From assembly GCF_000186865.1 (NCBI RefSeq), contig NW_008705563.1:551268-571295 (forward strand): a stretch of 20,028 bases of DNA, given 5' to 3'. Positions 16,515 to 20,028 of the stretch are shown piece after piece. Each line of letters begins with the position of its first letter. Position 1 is the first letter of the stretch. Source of the DNA: Aureococcus anophagefferens (taxonomy: Eukaryota > Sar > Pelagophyceae > Pelagomonadales > Pelagomonadaceae). The notes beneath the pieces are model-generated. The model ran no database searches. It had not been told where the DNA came from and saw only the letters and a program-made list of their open reading frames with translations. The translations under genes were made by a program, and so were the position numbers.

Positions 16515-19423
16515 CTACTCGAGCTGCACCACGCCGTCGTCGAGGGTCCTCACCGAGGCCGCCTCGCCGATGGCCGGCAGCGTGACCTTGCCCGGCCGCG
16601 GGCTCCCCATCGCGGGCTTGATCCGCGGCGGGCTCCCCATCGCGGCGGGCGCGACGGCGGCCGCGGCGCCGCCGTCGTCGTCGTCGTCCCGGAGCGCGTC
16701 GAAGCCCCCGGACGCGCCGACGACGACGACCTTGCTCTGCCTCCCGCCGCCGCCCTTGGGCTCCGCGGCGACGCGGAGCTCGGCCTTGGCGCGGTGGACC
16801 GCGGGTTGTCCGCCCGCGAAGACCGCGGACGCGCGGCCGTAGGCCCTGACCAGCGAGTGGCGGATGCCGCGGTGCTCGCCCTCGAGCAGCTTCTGCCGCC
16901 GCTTCGCCGCCAGCGACAGGAAGAGGGGCGTCGCCGCGTCCTCCTCGTCCTCGAGTTCGCCGTCTCGTCCGTGCCGCCGAGCCGCGCGCTGAGGTGGAGC
17001 CGCGCGAGGCGGCCCGCGCGCTTCCGCGCGACGGCACCGAGGTACTCGCGCATGTCCGCGTGGTCCTCCAGGATCTCGTCCAGGTCCTCGTCGCCCACGG
17101 CGTAGCAGGACAGGACGGTCTTCGCGCGGACCGTCGCCGTGCACCGGCACTTGAGCACGAGCGAGCACTCGCCGAAGAAGCAGCCGTCGGCGATGAGCTT
17201 CACGACCTGGTCGCCGACGGCCTTGGCCAGGATCTCCGCGAGGCCCGCGTCGACGAAGAAGAGCGACTCGCCCGTCTCGCCCTCGTGGACGACGACGTCG
17301 CCCTCGGGCGCGGCGGACGGCTGGAGCGACGACACGAGCTCCTTCATGAACATCGTCGTCGCGTTGCGGAGCGCGGGCACCTTCTTCACGAGGTCCCGGG
17401 TCTTGTAGCGCATGATCTCGTGGCAGAGCTCGGGGCTGAGGCGCTCCAAAATGAGCGTCTCGTCGAAGATGGAGCCCTCCTTCCACCGCTGGTAGTAGTA
17501 GTCGCGGATGCGGTCCCGGAGCTCCGTCGGCAGCCGCAGGCCCCGCATGTAGTCGTTCGTCCGCTGGATCTGCTCCTCGAACTCCTGGGTGGACACGTCC
17601 ATGGACACGAGGATGGACGTGATCGTCGAGATGAAGATCATGTTGAGGAACCAGCCCAAAAAGACGCCGACGAGCGTCATCCACGACTCGATCGTGCACC
17701 AGCCCGACGTCTCGAAGCAGACCTGGGCCGACGGGAAGTCGGCGTAGGCGCAGTTGAGCACGAGCAGCAGCGTCTTGTAGATGCCCCAGGAGTAGCAGTG
17801 GAGCACGCCGTAGACGGGCGACCCCGTCTCCGCCTCGACGATGTCCCAGCGCGCGGCCCAGGACTCCGCGGGGTAGTCGTAGGCCTTGAGCAGGATGAAC
17901 ATGAGGCAGGAGCCCCAGTGGGACAGCGTGAGCATGGTGAGGAAGAGGCGGATCAGCTTGAGCGTCGCGTCGGACACGTGGATCTTGTAGTACTCGATGG
18001 TCTCGACGAACGTGTCGCGGACCTGCTTGACGAGCTGCGACGCCCGCAGCAGCTTGACGAGCTTCGTCATGCGCACGAGGCGCAGCAGCTTGAGCACCTT
18101 CTTGCCGCCGACGACGTCGCCGCCGCGCTCGCCGTCGCCCGCGACCGCGTCCATGATCCGATCCGCGGGGACCGACGAAACAAAGTCGATGAAGAACCAG
18201 GTCCGCAGGTAGTTCTTGAGCACGCGCCGCCGGTCCATGACGATGGCGGCCGTGTCGTCGGCGTAGCCCGTGTTGCAATTCTTCAGCACGTCGACGCAGA
18301 AGATGAGGTCGCACACGAAATTCGCGTCGGCGAGCTGGCGCTCGACGCGCTCGAAGGCGAGGCAGAGCGGCAGCGTGACGAAGACGAAGATGAGGATGAA
18401 ATGATCAAGAGCTCGAAGTTCTCGATGAGCGGGTGGTCCGGGTCGAAGATCTTGAAGCCGCAGCAGGGCTCGTTGTCCTCCTCGCCGACGACGCGCACGA
18501 AGTCCTCGCCGCCGGAGACCTCGAGCAGCTCCGCGCACTCGCGCCGGCCCGACTCGAGGATGCCCGCCGTGCGCCGCTCCTCGACGACGATGACGAGGTC
18601 CACGAGCGCCTCGACGTCGACGGCCGCGCCCGCGGCGACGCCGCGCGCCGCGAGCGCCTCGTCGACGAGCGCGCCGGGCGCGTCGCGGCCGACGCGGGCC
18701 AGGACGTCCGCGACGCGCGCCGACGCGGCCCGGCGGCCCGGGGGGCTGCCGCCCGCGGCGAGCTGGACGGCGGCCGCGCGGACGCGGCTCCGGAACTCCG
18801 CGAGGAACTCCTCCGACCTGGGCGGGAACAGGGTGATTCAAGTTCGCTTCAATTTGAGCGTTCCGCGCGCGCGCGTTCCGGAAAAAGCATCCACGCTTCG
18901 AGACCGTTCCGAGAGATGATCGCTCGTCCAAAAATCGGCCGAAACGAGTGGGAAACGGCCGAGAGAGGAGCCTTTACGTTGGGCATGTCGCTCTCTTTTC
19001 CCGCCCCGCCTCCGACGTCGCCTCGGCGCGCTGCAGGTCCTCGCGGTGGTGCAGGGCGCGCGCCGTGGTCCGCCCCCAGTGCATGCGCGACGTCCGCGGG
19101 CCCAGGCCGCCCGTCGGCGGCGGCGGCGCCTTGGACACCTCGCGGTCGCGGCCGACGAGCGGCGACGGCGGCGGCCGGCCGAGCGCGCCGCGGAGCTTCG
19201 CCGCGAGGAAGCGCCGCTGGAGCGGCGTCACGCCGAGGTCGTCGAGCGTGCCCTCGAGGTCCGCGTCCGAGATGTGGAACAGGTACGCGCCGTCGACGTC
19301 AATGGCCCGCAGCTTGTCGGCGACGTCGGCCGACGCGGCGCCGAGGGACGACACGAGCGCGTGCACGCCGGCCGCGTCCAGCGTCTCCAGGGGCGCCCGC
19401 GGCGCCGACGCGTTGTTCCCCAT
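16515..19423 (-). CDS. SAM-domain six-TM channel with cyclic-nucleotide-binding-like domain, introner-split; two one-base frame breaks
   Basis: Exon 1 is 19423-19017, exon 2 is 18817-16515 (TAG), intron phase 2; about 903 aa if one base is missing at each break. The N terminus MGNNAS fits N-myristoylation. A SAM domain (about 15-75) has an IDVDGAYLF core and ends LQRRFLAAKL. After a linker come FDPDHPLIENFEL, S1 (DHFILIFVFVTLPLCL), S2/S3 (FVCDLIFCVDVLKN; YLRTWFFIDFVSSVPADRI), a Lys/Arg-rich S4 (KLLRLVRMTKLVKLLR), S5, pore, S6 and C-linker, all CNG/KCNH-like. The pore filter reads NCAYADF where potassium channels have a GYGD-type motif. The cyclic-nucleotide-type fold contains GCFFGECSL. The coding frame jumps near 18407 (within FEL-DHF) and near 16965 (before the DGELEDEEDA stretch); no short intron explains either. 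Confidence 0.8.
18810..19016 (-). mobile_element. Introner element 3 with exact 8-bp target duplication
   Basis: On the minus strand the duplication GTCGGAGG lies at 19016-19009 and again at 18817-18810. The 191-bp element between them has inverted-repeat ends CGGGGCGGGAAAAGAGAG (19008-18991) and CACCCTGTTCCCGCCCAG (18835-18818), 14 of 18 positions complementary. As an intron it spans 19016-18818 (199 nt), GT donor from the duplication and AG acceptor from the element, phase 2, restoring an ACG TCG GAG GAG junction. It is in the same orientation relative to its host gene as introner 1, and a 64-base core (18888-18951) differs from introner 1 (10105-10168) at one position. Confidence 0.92.
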
Positions 19424-19621
19424 GCCGCGGGCCTAGACTCGCATCATCGCCTTCTTCTCGACGGCTCGACCACCATGTTAGCGCTGAGCTGTGATTGATT
19501 GTGAATGATCAATGTGCACCGCAACATCTACGCATCTCATCCTGATCCTATTCAGGGCAGCCCCGCGGGATCTCGGCTGCTGCTGTTCGTCGACGTCTCG
19601 CGACGGGGGGGGGGGACGGCC
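19424..19621. promoter_or_regulatory. Bidirectional upstream region of channel and Cys-rich genes
   Basis: This 198-bp region lies between divergent ATGs at 19423 and 19622. The middle (about 19470-19550) is AT-rich, with TGATTGATTGTGAATGATCA and an ATTGAT/ATCAAT inverted pair, but no canonical TATA box. A run of 11 G (19605-19615) lies just before the plus-strand ATG, in the probable leader. Promoter status is inferred from position. Confidence 0.4.
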
Positions 19622-20028
19622 ATGCGGACCTTCGCCCTGCTGTGCCTCGCCGGGGCCGCCCGGGCCGTGACCCTGAACTGCGGGGGCCTCGTCGGGGGCT
19701 CCGGGGAGTTCGTGGCCGTCGACGACGTCGTCTTCACGGACGAGGGCGTCTGCGAGAAGACCTGCGGCGCCTGCTCGTCGCCGAACGGCCCCATGACCTG
19801 CGCCCCGGCGTCGGGCACGCTCAGCGAGTTCCGCTGCGCCGAGGCCGACGCGTCGGGCGCGCTGTCCTTCGCCATCGTCGTCACGCCGACCGTCGACGTC
19901 TCGTGCGAGGACGTCGCGGGCCTCAAGTTCGAGGCGGGCTGCGCCGCCGCCTGCGCGTCGTGCTCGTCCGCCGACGCGCCCAAGATGTGCGCCAAGGGCG
20001 TCTGCGCCGCCTTCGAGAAGCCCGACAT
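19622..20028 (+). CDS. Secreted Cys-rich repeat protein, 3' end beyond the window
   Basis: ATG at 19622; the frame is open to the window end (135 codons and two bases). The N terminus MRTFALLCLAGAARA is a short signal peptide with an ARA cleavage site. The mature part is acidic with 12 Cys after residue 19. Two similar units are visible: C44-x3-C48-x2-C51-S-S ending at C60, and C107-x3-C111-x2-C114-S-S ending at C123, 63 residues apart, each preceded by a Gly-rich or Val-rich segment with another Cys (C20, C95). The third base is almost always G or C. It is probably an extracellular or cell-surface disulfide-bonded protein. The family is not recognised, and more repeats may follow outside the window. 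Confidence 0.75.
   Translation, partial: MRTFALLCLAGAARAVTLNCGGLVGGSGEFVAVDDVVFTDEGVCEKTCGACSSPNGPMTCAPASGTLSEFRCAEADASGALSFAIVVTPTVDVSCEDVAGLKFEAGCAAACASCSSADAPKMCAKGVCAAFEKPD

Noticed and set aside
16498..17105. Extension of the glycosyltransferase antisense through the channel gene
   Set aside because: Codon bias disappears at about 16495 and the opposite strand carries conserved channel sequence in this interval.
19605..19615. Run of 11 G before the Cys-rich gene as a G-quadruplex or regulatory switch
   Set aside because: A single homopolymer gives little support for function, and its length is easily misread by sequencing; noted only as a leader feature.
1..20028. tRNA or rRNA genes, CRISPR arrays, bacterial operons or insertion sequences with a transposase
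   Set aside because: None was recognised by eye: no tRNA-like arms, no regularly spaced repeats and no transposase-like protein; the only mobile DNA seen is the non-coding introner family.

Overview
The window is eukaryotic nuclear DNA from a very GC-rich, compact genome. Nearly every codon in the real genes ends in G or C. Genes are long and mostly single-exon, signal peptides and membrane anchors are common, and the families present (TMBIM, F-box/SPRY, MYND, DUF2358, sedolisin, GT61, cyclic-nucleotide-type channel, SAM) are eukaryotic. The only introns I can demonstrate are three copies of one transposon-like 'introner' family. That combination best fits a stramenopile alga such as the pelagophyte Aureococcus anophagefferens or a close relative. 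This assignment is inference; no database was searched.

Layout, left to right: a truncated Bax-inhibitor-1-like (TMBIM) gene on the minus strand (1-399); a small 71-residue ORF (652-867); an F-box/SPRY/multi-membrane protein (1291-3774); a MYND zinc-finger protein on the minus strand (3809-6469); a DUF2358 plus alpha/beta-hydrolase protein (6589-8100); an Arg-rich protein of unknown function split by an introner (8341-10673); a small single-pass membrane protein (about 10735-11137); an ankyrin-repeat protein on the minus strand (11189-11878); a sedolisin (S53) peptidase with an N-terminal membrane anchor (12108-14108); a GT61-like glycosyltransferase split by an introner (14288 to about 16497); a SAM-domain six-TM channel with a cyclic-nucleotide-binding-like domain on the minus strand, also split by an introner (16515-19423); and the start of a secreted Cys-rich repeat protein (19622 to the window end).

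Genes are packed as divergent pairs sharing short upstream regions (about 120-250 bp) and convergent pairs with 34 bp, 51 bp and probably 17 bp between stops. I see no shared pathway. The grouping looks like general compaction, not an operon or defence-type cluster.

The strongest signal is the introner family. Each copy lies between 8-bp (or longer) target duplications. The upstream duplication supplies the 5' splice site (GT, GC, GT) and the element's own inverted-repeat end supplies the 3' AG. Removing each element restores an open reading frame exactly.

Second is the channel: a myristoylation-type N terminus, a SAM domain, and a pore in which both signature glycines of the potassium filter appear to be alanine.

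There are five places where the coding frame changes by one base. They may be assembly errors, or decay in some genes, and should be resolved before protein models are trusted.
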